The notes: a model not told the origin generated them from the letters alone. DNA of 64,000 nt from Mycteria americana (GCF_035582795.1 NC_134366.1:137168756-137232755), one strand, 5' to 3'; positions 9,693-23,345 are shown, counted from the stretch's first letter. Numbers and translations are program-made.

Positions 9693-12669
9693 CTGCAAGA
9701 GAAGAGACAAGCACAGTGCTGAGCTACACAGGAACTGCGCAGTCTGAATGCAGTTCTCAAAGCTTTACATGTTGATGGAATCACGATACGAAAAAATAGG
9801 AAATTTTCTATTTCTGGCCATTTGCTATGGCCAGAAAGTTCCCATTTTGTCACTTGTTGGAAAGTGTCCCTAGAAGCTGGGCAAGGGAACCTCAGCTTGA
9901 GTATTTTCTTTGGTAATTAATCATGAGGCACACCTCCTAAACCCCCCGGGACCCAACACACAGGAGCAAGTCATGCCGATCAGTCATCGTACCACAATTT
10001 GTATAGCAGATGATCTGTTGGTCGAGTAAAACAAAGCATTCCTCTCTACAGCGCCAGGGATACTATGGGGACATCCCAACGCCTGCAGAGACTGCAGCCC
10101 TGTGTGCGTACCCGCTCGTGCCGGCTGGCCCCCACAAGACCGACCGCAGCACAGGGGCTGCTAAAGACTGTGGTAGAGGGAATTTAATATAATTGCTCCT
10201 TGGCAGCCTTCAGCACTGACAACTTCTTGTTCTTTGTCAGCTCCAACGATTTCAGATGAGACAATTCATCCTTCCATTCATTGATTACGGGAATCATCAG
10301 TTACACTGGTGTTAAATATCTATTCTTATAGCTCGAGTTTCTTAACCCGAGTAAGTTACGTACTGCAAACAGCCCTGCAGTAAGGGTGACTGCAGCTGCG
10401 TGCCCTTCTCTTGGGAGGAAGCATTCAGCTCCAGTTTGATGTGCCGAGTTCATTATTAGAGAGGCGGAGGTTTGAAAAAGACAGCTTGTCATACACATCT
10501 GATGCAAAAATACCTGAAACACAGCCAGCATGTTGTTCCAAAAGCATACAGGTTTTTTTAAGACACTTTTGGGAACAGGCTGGCACCTTTCCTGTGGGTA
10601 ATGAAAGAGAGCTCTAAAAACTAGAGGGGCTCAATACTGCAGTTAAATCTCAGCTCTTCTAGTTACAGACATAAAGCAGCAGCATAGTCTCAGTTGGAAA
10701 GACCGCACGATCTCATTCAGTATTTTTATTTCAAGAGTGATGTTATGAATTCGTCACCAATAAGACATCTGAGTTTAAAGTCATTAACCATATTTTTTGT
10801 TCGGTGTACACACAACCGTACTTGGATATTTTACTTTCCTCACTATTTGTATTTACTGTGCTTGATATATGAGTGTAGTTACAGTCCTTATCTGTACTGC
10901 TTGTCTCATACCCTGCACTTTGGGTTTTTTTTTGAAGCACGTACTATGATCTGTCTGTGGCACTTTTGTTCTAGTGCCAACTAAAAAATTACTAATTTAC
11001 TACCAGGAATATTAGAAAGGTTGGTTAGACTCATAGAATCTTTACAAAACTAAATACAGGTAACTGGCACATAAATAAGATTATAAAAAATAATTGCTAG
11101 ATGAATCCAGTATTGCTGTATTCCAGTAGCCCAGGAAATGTGCATCTGGATCATTTAACTGCTGTAGTAACTATTTAAAAGTATTTTCCTGCCAGTAATA
11201 GTGGGCAGCTGATAAAAAGTACCATAAAAGACCTGTGTCCTTTCACTCTGACCAAGGGAACTAACAGAAGCTACTTTAAACTTTTTTTTTTTTAAATACA
11301 TCACAATATTTTTTTTCTTAAATTATAGCCATCTTCTAATTGATGTAAAGGTTTTGCTTTCTTAATGAGCCTGCTAATCATTTAAATGGCCTCAGAAGCC
11401 TACGTTCACATCATGCTTTTTACAGCAACCAACACTGTGAACAAGAAACTCTCTGTGAATTAGTCACTTTATAGGAATTAGGGATTACTTCACAAATTAA
11501 TCTTAATTAAATCATTCTGAATTCACCAGACTTTAAAAAAAAAAAAAGAAAAAAAAATACCCCAGTGCTCTAACTCAGTCCCTGAGACCAGAGCCAAAGA
11601 AAATACCCCGTGGTATTTAAGAGTCCCGTCAGTCACTGAGCGATGCATTTGAAACCAGTTTTCAGCCCCAAGTCCTCTCCAAGAGCAGTTTCCCTTTCTC
11701 GTCCCCTCTGCATTGCCGTGACTTTTTCTGATGAAGCAACAACAGCGTATACCAACTGGACGAAATAAATGCATCAGAAAAGCACTGTCATAGAAGGCAT
11801 TAACACGCGGCTAGTAATTAACGCCACCTCCCATACCTTGGCTGCCTCGGCAGCAGAACCAAAGCAGGCCCAGCCGTGGCCGGGATCGCTGCTGTGGGAC
11901 AGCACATCACCTCAACCACACACATCCCCGACAGCGGGTTCTGATGGGTTTGGTGGGGGATCACCAAGGTTTCCACACAGGAACCCAGGAGGTGCTGGCA
12001 CTCCTCCAGTGCTGCCCTCCGCCTTCACTTCCAGGGGACCAAGTCCCACTAGGTTTGGACCTATGCTATATTTGACATTTTTGTGCAAAGTCCCTGAAGC
12101 TGGAGGGACAAAGCTCCGGGACATTTCCTTCAGGCCCCTAGCACCTAGATGCAGTGGTTAGTCTAGGCAGTCTTATCGTGTATTAAGGTAAATAAGCTTG
12201 AGATCTTTAGTTTCATCTAAGTATCTTTAACACCTACTTAGTTCTTCACAGAGAGAAGGTGGTAGCTGCTCCTCAGCTCTCCTACCTTGACAGGGTGGAG
12301 GTATCCATCCCCTCGGAGGGTACCCAAGCCCTCTCCCGGTGACTCTTCCTCATCCTGAAGGCTGCGAGTGAGGTGTGCGATATAGGTGGTGGCCAGGAGG
12401 AGTACATCCAGCTTGGAGAGCTTGGTGTCGGGCGGCACAGAGGGGAGAGTCTTCTGCAGCTCGAGGAAGGCATGGCGCAGGGTTTGAACCCGACTGCGCT
12501 CTCGAGCGGCGTTAGCGGCGGCGGGTCTGCCAGGAGGTGCCCCAGCCCGCTGCCCGGCCGCCGAGGGCGGGTAGGAACTGCTGCCAGCAGCAGAAGGCAG
12601 CAGGGAATCGGGCTCTGCGCCCAGGCCAGAGATCTCCTCACTGCTCTCGGCTAAGTGTCCACAGTCCAT
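9579..12669 (-). CDS. TCF24: TCF24, bHLH transcription factor (gene-level, 2 coding exons)
   Basis: CDS join is complement(12286..12669, 9579..9692), 165 residues. This is close to the roughly 167 I recall for human TCF24. The start ATG at 12667-12669 opens MDCGHLAES. Residues about 52-103 form a basic helix-loop-helix domain: basic region [16 protein letters not shown] with the ERxR core at 57-60, helix 1 up to QKTLPSVP, loop PPDTKLSK, and helix 2 [18 protein letters not shown]. The tail after the splice junction begins [16 protein letters not shown], which strongly resembles mammalian TCF24. The protein should act in the nucleus as a class II bHLH factor that dimerises with E-proteins on E-boxes; targets are unknown. 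Both splice sites are canonical. The upstream 12670-12695 segment is in frame and has no stop, but also no ATG. Confidence 0.93.
9693..12285 (-). other. TCF24 intron between coding exons
   Basis: 2.6 kb intron, phase 0. Apart from A-rich and T-rich tracts (e.g. 11526-11558), I see no repeat element or nested gene in it. Confidence 0.75.
12286..12669 (-). CDS. TCF24: TCF24 coding exon 1 (bHLH exon)
   Basis: 128 codons from ATG to the donor AAG|GTAGGA. The exon itself extends to 12695, where the acceptor GTTGGTTGCAG ends, leaving 26 nt of 5'UTR. It ends in phase 0 after HPVK. The whole bHLH domain is in this exon. Confidence 0.93.
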
Positions 12670-12695
12670 TGGTGACTTCCCCGGCAGGGAAGGTC

Positions 12696-15600
12696 CTGCA
12701 ACCAACAAGAGCATCTCTAAAGGCAGCCGCCATGCTGTGCTGAAGCAAATGCTTTCTAAAAACAAAGACCATCAGAAATGCAAGTGCTGCCCGTGCCGGA
12801 AAAGCCAGGATGCCGCCGTGCAGCTGTGTGAGCTGCTTTTCCACTCGCTGCTTATACATTTGATATCACACACAGGTACAGAAACAGAAGTTAAACTCTT
12901 CACAAAGATTTAAATTTGGGGGGACAGTATTACACAGAGCAATTTCTTTGAATCACTCATAGCCCAAAGATCACCCAGCTCTTCTGAGAAAACCCAACAG
13001 GCAACGCTGAGCAGCACTGCCACAGTGCCTTCCATTTACAACCCACTAAATATTAAGCTGTGATTTTTTTTTTTTTTAAACACATTATTTGTATAATTTG
13101 GGATGTGGGACTGTGTGTATATTTTCCATTTACTTGCCATAATTTTATTTATGGTCTTTTAAGTGATCAGTGCTCCATGGATTACAGAAGGAAAAATACC
13201 ATTTTCAGATGCAGCAGTACAGTACTGAGTTTTTGAAGGATGAAGCTTGGTCCACGATTTTAAAGGATCAGGAACAGACTTCTGTCCTCCCACCCCTGAC
13301 ACTACTCAGGAATTTCCATGCTTATCCTGTAGCTTCTACGTTTTCCAACGTAAAAAGCATCTTAAAAACTGGATTTTGGCCATTGGGGGGCAAAAAATTG
13401 TTGCTTTCAGCAACACCAAAAAGCTCCTTTTGAGCAAAGCTGAAAATAATGACTGCAAGGTCTTTTCCCAACTTTCAGAAAAGACAGTCAGTCAGCTCTG
13501 CCTGTAGTAAAACTCACAGTCCTTTCATTAATTCAATTCCACAGTAAAATGCAATTCAATCAGTATTTCCCCAAAGTGTAGCACTTCTTAGCCAGAATAA
13601 TACCTGATCCTGTTGTCCTTAGTCAAGCAGCCCTGCTGGACGTCTCAGATGCCGGCCTTCGCGTGTTGGGAGCGGCTGTTTCTGTGATGGCCCAGCTAGA
13701 CAACAAGGATAAGAGCAAGTTATTAAAACTTTTTATTTCATTCAAATACTAGGTAATTTTAAAAATTTAAATAAAACTGATGCACGTAAGTGACTGAAGA
13801 TCTAAATTTACAAAAATTAGGCCTTGATTTTGCAAAGCGGTTCAACCACATGCTGAAGTCCCACTGATGTCCCTGTGGAATTGCGGCCGATAATGGCAAA
13901 AAACCCAAGACAATGGACTAAGTCAAAGACTTATAGCAGAGAGGAGGAAAGGTTTCTAAATAATCTTTTTTGCAATGCTCTAATTTGAAGGTATTTAGAA
14001 GACATTATTCTTTTGGGCGTTTTATTGTAATTAATTTGCTGTTAATGTGACTCACAGAGTTTTATCAGATAATGTTCTCTTAAATAGTAGTACAGTTTAG
14101 ACTGAAATTATTTGTGAAATGCTCTGTGTTACAACCACAAACCAAAGGAAAAAAATCTCATTATTCTTTTTTATTGTGATAATTATGACCTATATAAAAT
14201 AAAAATCACATTAAGTCTACATGAGCTTGTCTTGAGTGAGGGCTGGAAAATGGTCCTTCAGTTGCCTATTTCCTTTAACTTAAAGCAAAAAAAGGTCCCA
14301 TGTGCTTTTTTCCTTGGTATTTTCTCACTGTGTTAAGTCACAGTCAGATCTAGATGCATTTTAGTGGCAAAAAATCATCTCTATGGCTACTGCCGAGTCA
14401 ATACAATCATGAAATATGGCAGAAGTCTATCGCTTCAGGTTTATCAGCAGGATTTCTCATTTGCCATCCCATCGAAATCTCACTGAAACGAAGAAGTCTT
14501 CCCTGATTACTGGAAAAGTCTGAATTACACAAGGATACAGACAGACTGGGTTAGTGTAAATACCCGCTCATCCACTGAGACACAGGACTGAGGCTGCTTT
14601 ACGTGCAGTTTTGATTTTGTTGTGTTAGTGTATAACCAAATTTAGCCCTAGAATGACTTTGCGTGACATACAGTATATAGAAATGCAAGTACCTAAAAAA
14701 CTCATTTCCTTGGGCGCCCCTTGAGGTAGAAGTTTCTGTTTTAGGAGCTTCACATCTACATCAGATGAAGTCCTGGGCCTACGGGAAAAAAAGGCAAAGT
14801 TTCAGCTGTGGAAATGAGAGATTTCCCTCTGAATTAATTTCTTCACTGTCAGCTTTCCCATCAAATACGGACAGCAAACGGCCCACAAAAATCCGCTACG
14901 CAGAAACACAGGATCTACCGTAGGTACGTACATGTGCGTAGCCAAAACGCGGTGGTTCCTGAGCCAAGCCGGGGTTTGTTCCACACTGGGGCTGGGCAGC
15001 GTCACCCCTCGCACTGGGGCGATCAGGGTGCACGCTCTGGGTGCTGCGCTCTCTGTCAACCGAGGGCTCACCCAAACCTCGTGGTCCAAAAAACTGTTGC
15101 TGAAAACTAAAGCAAATAAAGTGCCGCTGGGCAACAGTCAGTTTCCATGTAATCTCCTTTAAAATTTGACAAGAAAGAGGTTTGTGTTTTAAGATAATTG
15201 CAAGAATTTTTGCAAACACCCACTTGCTGCCTGGCATGCAGGGAGACCTGGAAATGGGGGTGTGAAAGTCCAAGTATTTATTTTATTTCTAAAGAGTTTC
15301 TATTGCGGTATTTCTAATGCGGGCAGATGCATTCATGTTTTTACATGGCATTACAAAGACGTAACCCGTTTGAAATCTAATTAGTTTCCCAAACAGCACG
15401 ACACTTACTTTAGTCCTACATTCCGTGTGAATGAAACGGCGATGAAGGCAGCCTGCCCACACGGACAAGGAACAGATCGAAAACGCCAGCGCAAAGTACG
15501 CAAACTGCAAAGCAATAGGTGCAAACCTCAGATAAACTTGTTCGCAGCCTTTCCGGTTCTTCCTTGGGGGAAAAAATACAGTGAAGCTGTCTGATTTTGC

Positions 15601-15893
15601 AGCGTTTTTAAAAAGCCCCTGCCCTTTGCGTAACTCCGGCCAACACTTAACGAAAATACCTCCTCCGGAGCAGCGCAATCCGAACTCGCCCGTCCGCCTG
15701 CGAAGGCAGCCCAGGCGCTGGCCCGCACCGCCGGCCCGGGGGCCGCGCTCACCCCCGCCGGCAGCGCAGAGAAGCGCGACGGCGGCTGCTGTGTCCCCGT
15801 CCCGCAGCCCCGGCGGGGGAACCCGCCTCCCCGCCGCCACCCAGCGCCGCGACCGGGGAGATACCGCGGTCCCCGGCCCAGGGATGAACTTAC
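12696..15893 (-). other. TCF24 first intron (inferred)
   Basis: The stretch between the bHLH exon acceptor and a strong donor at 15888-15893. It is AT-rich with a T-run at about 13064-13077. No other exon is supported. Confidence 0.55.
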
Positions 15894-15980
15894 CGGTCCT
15901 GCCCGGAGCGGAGCGGAGCGGAGCGGAGCGGGTCTGCCCCCTCCCAGCGCGTCCCGTCCTGTCCCGTCCCGTCCCGTCCG
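15894..15980 (-). other. TCF24: Putative TCF24 non-coding exon 1
   Basis: Minus-strand segment that ends at a strong donor, GACCG|GTAAGT (gtaagt at 15888-15893). It starts about 30 nt below a TATA box. It lacks any ATG, so translation would begin in the next exon. It consists largely of GACGG- and GCTCC-type pentanucleotide repeats. Boundary at 15980 is approximate. Confidence 0.5.
15905..15978. repeat. GC-rich pentanucleotide repeats in TCF24 5'UTR
   Basis: Plus strand shows five GGAGC units at about 15905-15929, then a (GTCCC)n-type run at about 15948-15978. Both fall in the inferred TCF24 exon 1. Confidence 0.8.
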
Positions 15981-16004
15981 GTCGCGTCCGGCCCCGCGGC
16001 GCCG

Positions 16005-16012
16005 CTTATAAG
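16005..16012 (-). promoter_or_regulatory. TCF24: TATA box, inferred TCF24 promoter
   Basis: CTTATAAG is a palindrome, giving a TATAA motif on both strands inside CpG island 2. On the minus strand it sits about 25-30 bp above the inferred first exon. TATA plus CpG island is unusual for housekeeping genes but fits a tissue-restricted regulator. Confidence 0.5.
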
Positions 16013-19000
16013 ACGGCGCGGCCGGTGGGTGCGGCGAGGCTGGGTCGCACCTGGCCGCCGGGCTCCCCCCCGCCAGCCCGGGCGGCAGCGACCGCCCCTT
16101 CCCGGGCGGGTGGGTGGGTCATTAATCACCCAGCTGTCGGGGGGCGGCAGCGCCTCACGCCGCCCCCCAGACCCCCGCCCGGCACCGGCTGCCGGCAGCG
16201 GGCCGGGGCGGAGGGAGCCCGCCGCTCCGCGCCGCCGCTCGGCCTGTGCAGGCTGTTTTTCTTAGGATAAAGTAACGGTTTTGCTGGAGGAGAGAACTTG
16301 AACCGCGGGGCTGGGAGCTCAGGCGACGGTTTGTTAAAAGCAGGTCCTGCCTCTCCGCTCCGTCGCCGCTTCCCTGGCTGGCGGAGGTTCCCGGGGCCGG
16401 GGGGGGTTCCCCCGGGCGAGGCTCCGTCCCGCAGCCGCGGGGGGAGCGGGTCGTGGCTGCCCGGGTGCCTCCCGTGGGGGACCGACCCACACGGGTGGGT
16501 GGGTGGAAACACGAGCGGGATGAGGCGCGAGCGGGCGGGCAGAGGGGTGACTGAGAAGTGAACGGGGAGCGATTAAAAATCAGTAACGTTAATGAGAAGG
16601 GACAGTCAAAATAAATACCGGGGGTATAGAATTAGCCCAGAAAAACATTTTGAACGAAGCCTGACTGTGCGGTAACAGAGACACAATAAATCAAGCCTCG
16701 GGAGCAGCAGAAAAAACAGAATCTGAGCCATTCGTTACCGCTTTGGCAGCCAAGAAAATTAAGGACTTCGTCTTCAGCGATAACTGGAAGTGCCGGGAAG
16801 GGATGGTTCAGGGCCGGGAGGGACGAGCCTGGGGAGGACCCGGCGGGGGCGGCCGCGCAGGGGGAGCCGGGCACCTGCCGCCAGCCCCCGTCGGCGGGGC
16901 TGCTGCTGCCGCCGCCTCCGGCCCGGCCCGGCCCCGGCCGCCCGGCCTGGCAGAGCCCGGTGAGCGGCCGCGGCAGCCGCTGGCCCTCGGGGCCGACAGG
17001 AAGCGGGCGCGCCCGTCCCAGCAAAGCGCTCCGGCCCGAGCAGTTCACAGCCGCGCTGAGGGGGACGAGCAGCAACCCTGCCCCTGCCCGTGCCCGGCCC
17101 CGCCGGCCCTCCTGCCCGGGGCGGTACCCCCAGCCCCGCGGAGCCGCCTCCGGCACGCTGGGGAGGGCTGGATGGCAAGGGGTGCTGTCGGGCTGCTTTA
17201 AGGGAGATGAATTTGCTAATACCGAAACTGTGCCTCAGCCTTCACCTCTGCCTGGCGCTGGCTGCCTCAGTAGGGGCTGTCCTTCTTCCATGGGGAGTTA
17301 CTCTGGCAAAAGCTACTCTGCCGATATTTACAAGGCCGTGATTGTGGGCTTCACCTGCACCGCCGAGCATCCTGCAGCCTCCCGGTGCCCAGAAGAAGGC
17401 AGGCTGCGGCTGCCTGGAGGACGGTGCAGGCTCCTCCGAGCAGCCCTGCAGAGCCAGCCTCGCGTCCCGGCCCACGTTTCAGCCCCGAGGTTTCCAGGTC
17501 TGCCTCCAGCGCAAGGGAGCATTGCCGGCACCTTTCTGCAGCTAAAACCTCTTAGAAGTTCACTCAGCCAGCCTCCGGGGCTCAAACGAGCAGTTCTTGA
17601 ACACGTCCTTAAACTTGCACTGGAAACACTCTTGCTGACTCCATGGTGTGATATGGGAGAACTGGTCCCGGCCTCCATAGACAGCGGGGAGCCTCGCCTT
17701 TGAGCCCCAGTTCCCCTGGGGCTCCTCTTTCGTTCCGTAATTGCCAAACGTGTGCTGACTAGGTCCAGCACACAAGCCTGGGATCAGCTCTCCCATATCC
17801 CAAGGAGGTGTCCTAGGTCTGCTTGCCCAAGAAATGTCTCCTCCAAAAGGACTTTTAACTAGACTATGGGACCCTCAGCAATGTTAATATGGGTCAATGA
17901 TAGACAGAGGACTTAACAGTAGGTGTCCTAACTACCTGAGGCTTCCCAGCCACCCTAAGTTAGCAGATGAGTGCTGTGCTCTTCCTCTCTGCTCTAATGT
18001 AATTAGTGACACAAAATTATGGATTTTTTTGACTTTCCCATTGTAGACACACTGAGTTCAGCCTCAGTGCCGGAAATCCAGCGGAAGGAGTTGGAAGAGA
18101 AGTGGTGGAACCCCCATTACCATCTTTTGATGGTAATCCAAATCCAGCTTGCTGCAGAGTGCCGTTAGAGAGGTTGCATAGGGAGATTTGTGAGCGGGGT
18201 TTGGAGAGACCACCCTGGCTGCTAACACTGTTACCAAAGAAGAGGTGCTTTAGATATATTAAAAAGAAAACCCAAACAGATAAAAAGGTAGAGATAGTTG
18301 CTTTTTGCCCTGTCAAGACTTTCTCCCACCAGAAGACGACGACTCCGTTGTAACCACAAAGAGATCCAGTGATTATTTTCTTGTATCAACCCACTATTTA
18401 AGTCTAAAGCCATAACAAGATGCTGCAGCTGTTTCTTCTTCTTCCTTCCCAGCTAAATATCTGAAAATTACTTTCCTGCCTTACCTTCCACAGTATATTT
18501 CAAATCCGAGGAACGCCAAGGTCACAGAAGAGCCAGATTTCCAGTGTGATTTAGGTAAGAAAAAGTTCTACTAGAGACAGATTGATGCTTATCCGGGTAC
18601 ACTTTGCTCCCTTCACATCAAATTATTTTCTGGTTTTACAGCTACAGTTCAGCATGAACATTCATGGTATTTCTTTCCAATTTGTTCATTTTCTCCCATT
18701 CCCGTTTTTGTATAAGGGCTTAACAAGTATGTTTGTCTGCTGGTAAGGTGAAGCGTGGATGTTGCTACTGCTGACGGACGAGCAGAAATGTCGCTCGTCC
18801 GAGTAAAACAGTTGGGGCACAAAGCCGCACAGGGGCTGTACCTGATCAGGTCCCACCGATTCCAGCTTTAGCCAGCTTTAGCTCGGGAGCAAATCACAGG
18901 CGAGACACAGCCACGGGAGAGTCAAAATAGGTTTAAATTCAGAAATTCTGCTTCATGGGGAAAACTCAACATTTCATAATGGGAGCGCATTCCAATGCCA

Positions 19001-22000
19001 AACAAATACTTTGAAAATTTCCAATTAAATACCTTTTTTGCCTTGCTTCAAATGCCATGTTGTTAGTGTATTGTAGGACCACAGCATATTCTGCAGTTAT
19101 ACTACAGTGTAGCAAAATGTCTTTTAATGTATTTTCTAAATTACTAAAGGCAGAGCTGCTTCTTAATACCGGAATACCAGAACACATCGGTGCCTCTCCT
19201 GTATGCTGTAAGAAAGATTTTAACATTGAAAAAGAAAATAGGACAAACATTTTTCATTTCATCTCTCCTTCCAAATTTGCTGATCAAAGTAGTTTAGCTT
19301 CCAAAAATGTTGTCTTAATCAAAATTCCATTTTGAATTACCACTTTTGATGAACATTTTCACTAACAGCCATAAAACAATAAAAAATTCAAATACTATCC
19401 TTTACCCCCCTCTCTAAGATTTTCCCATCCACAGTCATAAATCCAAATGTTTTAACATAAATGTTTTTTAAAAAACCACAAAATTTTCAGAAGCGAGTTG
19501 CAAAAATGAAGCTTAAGTGAGTTCAGTATTCCATTCTCCCAGCTACCACCAAGCAGCATCCACTTTTCTCAGTAATAATTACTTTTAAAATGTATCTAAA
19601 ATATGTATCAGAAGGGCTGCATTCTAGTGTGTGTGTACATAAGTGTCAGAGCATAATATTAAGGGGTTTGTGGGTTTTTTTATTAAAGAGTTAGAGATAC
19701 TGAGATCCCACCATAATTCCATTTCATACCCACACTTATTTAAGGAAATACTTCTAAACGATTCCATTGTAGATCACAAGAAAGGTGTCCAATTTGAAAG
19801 GGTCTCCATTAGCTCGGCCGCTCTCATGCTGAGAAAGAGAAAGGAAAACCAGGGCGAAGGATGAGAAGCCCAGGAGAGCTGGCTCCGGGTTCTCCCTCGC
19901 TCGCAGCCGTGAGCAGCGCACCGCTGCAGCCGGCGCGAGTGAGCAGAGGGGAGCCGAGCGGAGCCGAGCAGGGCAAGGGCTGGCTTTGCTGGAGCTGGAG
20001 AAGTGTGAATATTTATACGTTAAATGGCAGTGTGGATGATTGCACTCCAGGGGAATTGCAGACTTAAAATGCAAGGGTTTAGAGCAGGCCAAAGAATGGG
20101 ACTAAACATACGTGTATGCAGCTGGGATGTAGCCAAGCTATTACGGAATATAAAAAGTGAGAGGGAGATTAGAGCCAGAGAGACCGAGACCCACTTTGCT
20201 GTTTCACCAGTGGAAGACTTTGATAGGGGTTTGCTTTAGTTAGGAGTGAGTTGCTTGGCGGCAGGATTCTCTGTGGCCCATGGCCCACTCGGAACAGGGA
20301 ATAATTCATCAGGTCTTCTTAAATATTTTATTTAATGTACAAGAAACTAAAATCCTTAAGCCAGAAATAGTCAGAACCTATGAAAGGTAAGTCACGCTCT
20401 AAATGGCTTACGCAGCATAACCCACATTGAGAAATACTAAAAATCCGTTAAACCTTTTTAAATGGGTGTGTGTAAGGCAGAGGGAAGTGTAAGGTGGCAA
20501 GGTACCGCCGTGCGATAAAGCCCGGGAGGCGACTTCCGAATGCGCTGCGCTGAGTCAGTCAGCCAGCAGCTGCCCCTTTAAACGTGCTCACCAAAAGTCT
20601 TGACGTTCTCCTCTGGGAACTCCCTAAACAAGAAACAACTTTTTTAAATGTATGCTTTTCTGTCTCCCTCGACCTGAATATCACTGATGACGACAGCTAA
20701 AACAAGAAGTATCGTGCTCGGTTAATACTAATTTCAGTAATGGACTAATAACGACAGCTACACATCAGAGCTTTGTTTATTGTTTTGTATTTTCTTATTT
20801 TGAAGGCAAATGACTCACTAGCTTTAACAGAAGCAAGTGGCACCTCGGGGTTATAGTACCACTCATTTACTACCTTAGTTTTGGAAAGCTGCTTCTTTAT
20901 AATGAAGGTAAAGATCTTGTTGTTCAAGGGGAGAATGTATGCAGGAGTTAAATTTATTTGAATTATCTTTATCAAAGGGCAATAAAATATAAACGATAAC
21001 AAAATACACAAAATATCGAATGCAAAAAGACAGATCCTGATTTCCTTCTTCAGGAAAAATTCCTTTCTTATTTCAGGGAGGGTCTCAAGCATAAGATGCT
21101 GAGCTGACATTCATCCAGAGAAGCTCCCTCAGGAAAGGTTTTATTCCAGGGGCAATTTGCAATCTGGGCTTTCCTTTCCTTATCTGTACATTTGGAATTT
21201 TCCTATATCAGAAGTCTTGAGTGTTCATTTAATTCTCAAACCAGTGCAAAGCAGCCAAACTCAAGTCCCAGTTACTTAAAACAGAATTTGAAGTGAAATT
21301 AATGTGTAATATTCCCAATCCAAAAATTAACCATCATAGACATCATTAATCTTCTTGTGCCTTCTTTTCCAACTATTCCACGTTATTCACCAGAACTTGG
21401 AAAAATCCAAATGATGAAAATTATTTTTTAGGACTACAGATCTTCTCAAAAATCATGTGCTAATAGCTCCTTTCTTCTTGAAGGAAGACTCTAAGCATGC
21501 CAAATCTTCACATCCTGTAACTTCTGGCTTTTAGAATTCAACTTACTTCTGCCGTTACTTCAGATTCCTCCTCAACCTACATCCCAGAGACCAAAGAAGA
21601 CAGATGAGGCCTTCACGTCAGAACCACACCAAAGCCCCTAACGCTCCTGTCTTCATTAACGCTTCTCAGGACCACACAACATTTCTATAAAGTTTATAAG
21701 CAGTGTTACCAAAGCTGCAGATGAAAGAAAAGGCCTTTACCTATTGCCAGGATATCGACTGATGCAGTGAAAGCCCTTTCTTTTAACCAGTGCCAAACTG
21801 AGGGCAGACGAAGCTGAACTGACATAATCTGACCATCTGGAGTACTATACATTCCCTTATTACAAACTTGACCAGCTTTTTCCACACACAGAAATGGTGA
21901 CAGTTAACAATTTTGGCCAGATAAATTTGTATCAAGTACTGATAATTTTCAAGTTCCACAGGAAACAAAAATCTTAGTCATAATCCAAGCAATTTCTCTT

Positions 22001-23174
22001 ATAAATGAAACCAAATAAGACCCAGTCTTTTATGCCAAAACATTTTACTACAAACTATGCGTAACTGATTATACCCAACTTTACTGGACGTGTAATTAGT
22101 GATTACTATGACAGTGTAATATATTAACTCTCCAAGAAAGGAAGATCTTATTGCTCCAATTCTCTTTTTGAATTAAAGTATTAGGCTATTACATGGATCA
22201 TTTCACAGCTGGCTCTGATTTATCTTGGTTCTGATGCAGCCATTAATTCTGCTCAGAATTAAGAGAACAGAAGGATGCAGTCAGTCATTTCTGTAGTCTC
22301 TGGTTACAGTGTTATTTGATTGAAGAGGTAAGGTTCAAATACATATTTTTTTTTTTAGCAGTGAACTCCTAGAATCCTTCAAGGTCATGTGACAAAGTAA
22401 AAACTCACTGTTTTTTTTCTAGCAAAGTAAAATGTATTGGTTACGGCCACAATAGATAACATTTATCATTTAGTGACTGTAAATAAGCAGGTTCACATAT
22501 TAATTGATTCCCCTCAGAGCTCTGTTAGTCAGGATAGCTACTTTTCACAGTACATAAAGATAAAAAATCATAAGGAAACCATGGAAGAGGCTTTCGGATC
22601 CCCTTATTATTATCAGTTACACTCTGAATTAGTGACATATTTTCCCATGTGTCTTAAATATTTTCCCATGTGTCTGATTCCACAGATCACGTGTCTTAAT
22701 CCTCATCCTGAAAAATCAACGGGCACACCTTGAACACTGACTCAATTTTTTTGGCTATTGTTTTCCCCTTCTTCCCCAACTTCAGAACTTTTTGCTTGTA
22801 TCACAGGCAGTTCTATGTGCTGCTTTATACCTGCATATATAAAAAAATACTATGGCATTAAATTAACTCACACCTTGCACTATTTTTAATGTGACATTGA
22901 AGAAAAATAGGGTTTTTTCATTGGTTACTGATTTAAATTTCAAGTGTGTACACAGGGATTACAAAGCTTAAGTATCTATACGTACGTTCTGATTAGGGTC
23001 AGAGCAGTACCAAGGGGAGGTGTTCAAGCACCGCTGCCTTACTTGGTTGCCCTTTTGGCACTTCTAACACACCAAAAAGCTGCACCAGTACTGCGCGTTG
23101 CTCTGAAACCATCAGACTCTTCACTGGCAAGGCCTGGTCTCACACCTCCTAGGTCCTCGCAACAGTTTTTAGTG

Positions 23175-23345
23175 GGCAGAAGTACTACCAGCAGTAGATG
23201 ATGATCGAATTACTACCAGTCTACTGGTAGACTCGAGTTACTATCGAGTCTACTACCAGCAGTAGATGACGATCGAGATGATCGAGATGATGATCGAGCA
23301 GTAGATGATGATTGAGAAGTACTACCAGCAGTAGATGATGATCGA
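23175..23345. repeat. Complex minisatellite with direct and inverted units
   Basis: The core TACTACCAGCAGTAGATGAT recurs at about 23184, 23250 (with one change) and 23319. It is interspersed with GATCGAGATGATCGAGATGA runs and inverted pieces such as GTCTACTGGTAGAC and CTCGAGTTACTATCGAG. The flank at 23390-23413 (GGATGGGATGCATCCCGGGT) recalls a CR1 body segment, so the array may sit in an old CR1. Confidence 0.75.

Larger units (their letters stand above)
15650..17180. other. CpG island 2 (TCF24 promoter)
   Basis: About 1.5 kb of very GC/CpG-rich DNA. It includes GGTGGGTGGGT runs at about 16108-16116 and 16494-16504 that could form G-quadruplexes, an ATTAAT homeodomain-type site and a CAGCTG E-box near 16120-16136. 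Long GC-rich open frames here (15289-17703, both strands) have biased, low-complexity composition and are not treated as genes. Confidence 0.75.

Noticed and set aside
15289-17703. Open frames of 150-250 codons in CpG island 2
   Set aside because: Low-complexity, overlapping on both strands, no family similarity, and they clash with the TCF24 promoter and exon 1 model.
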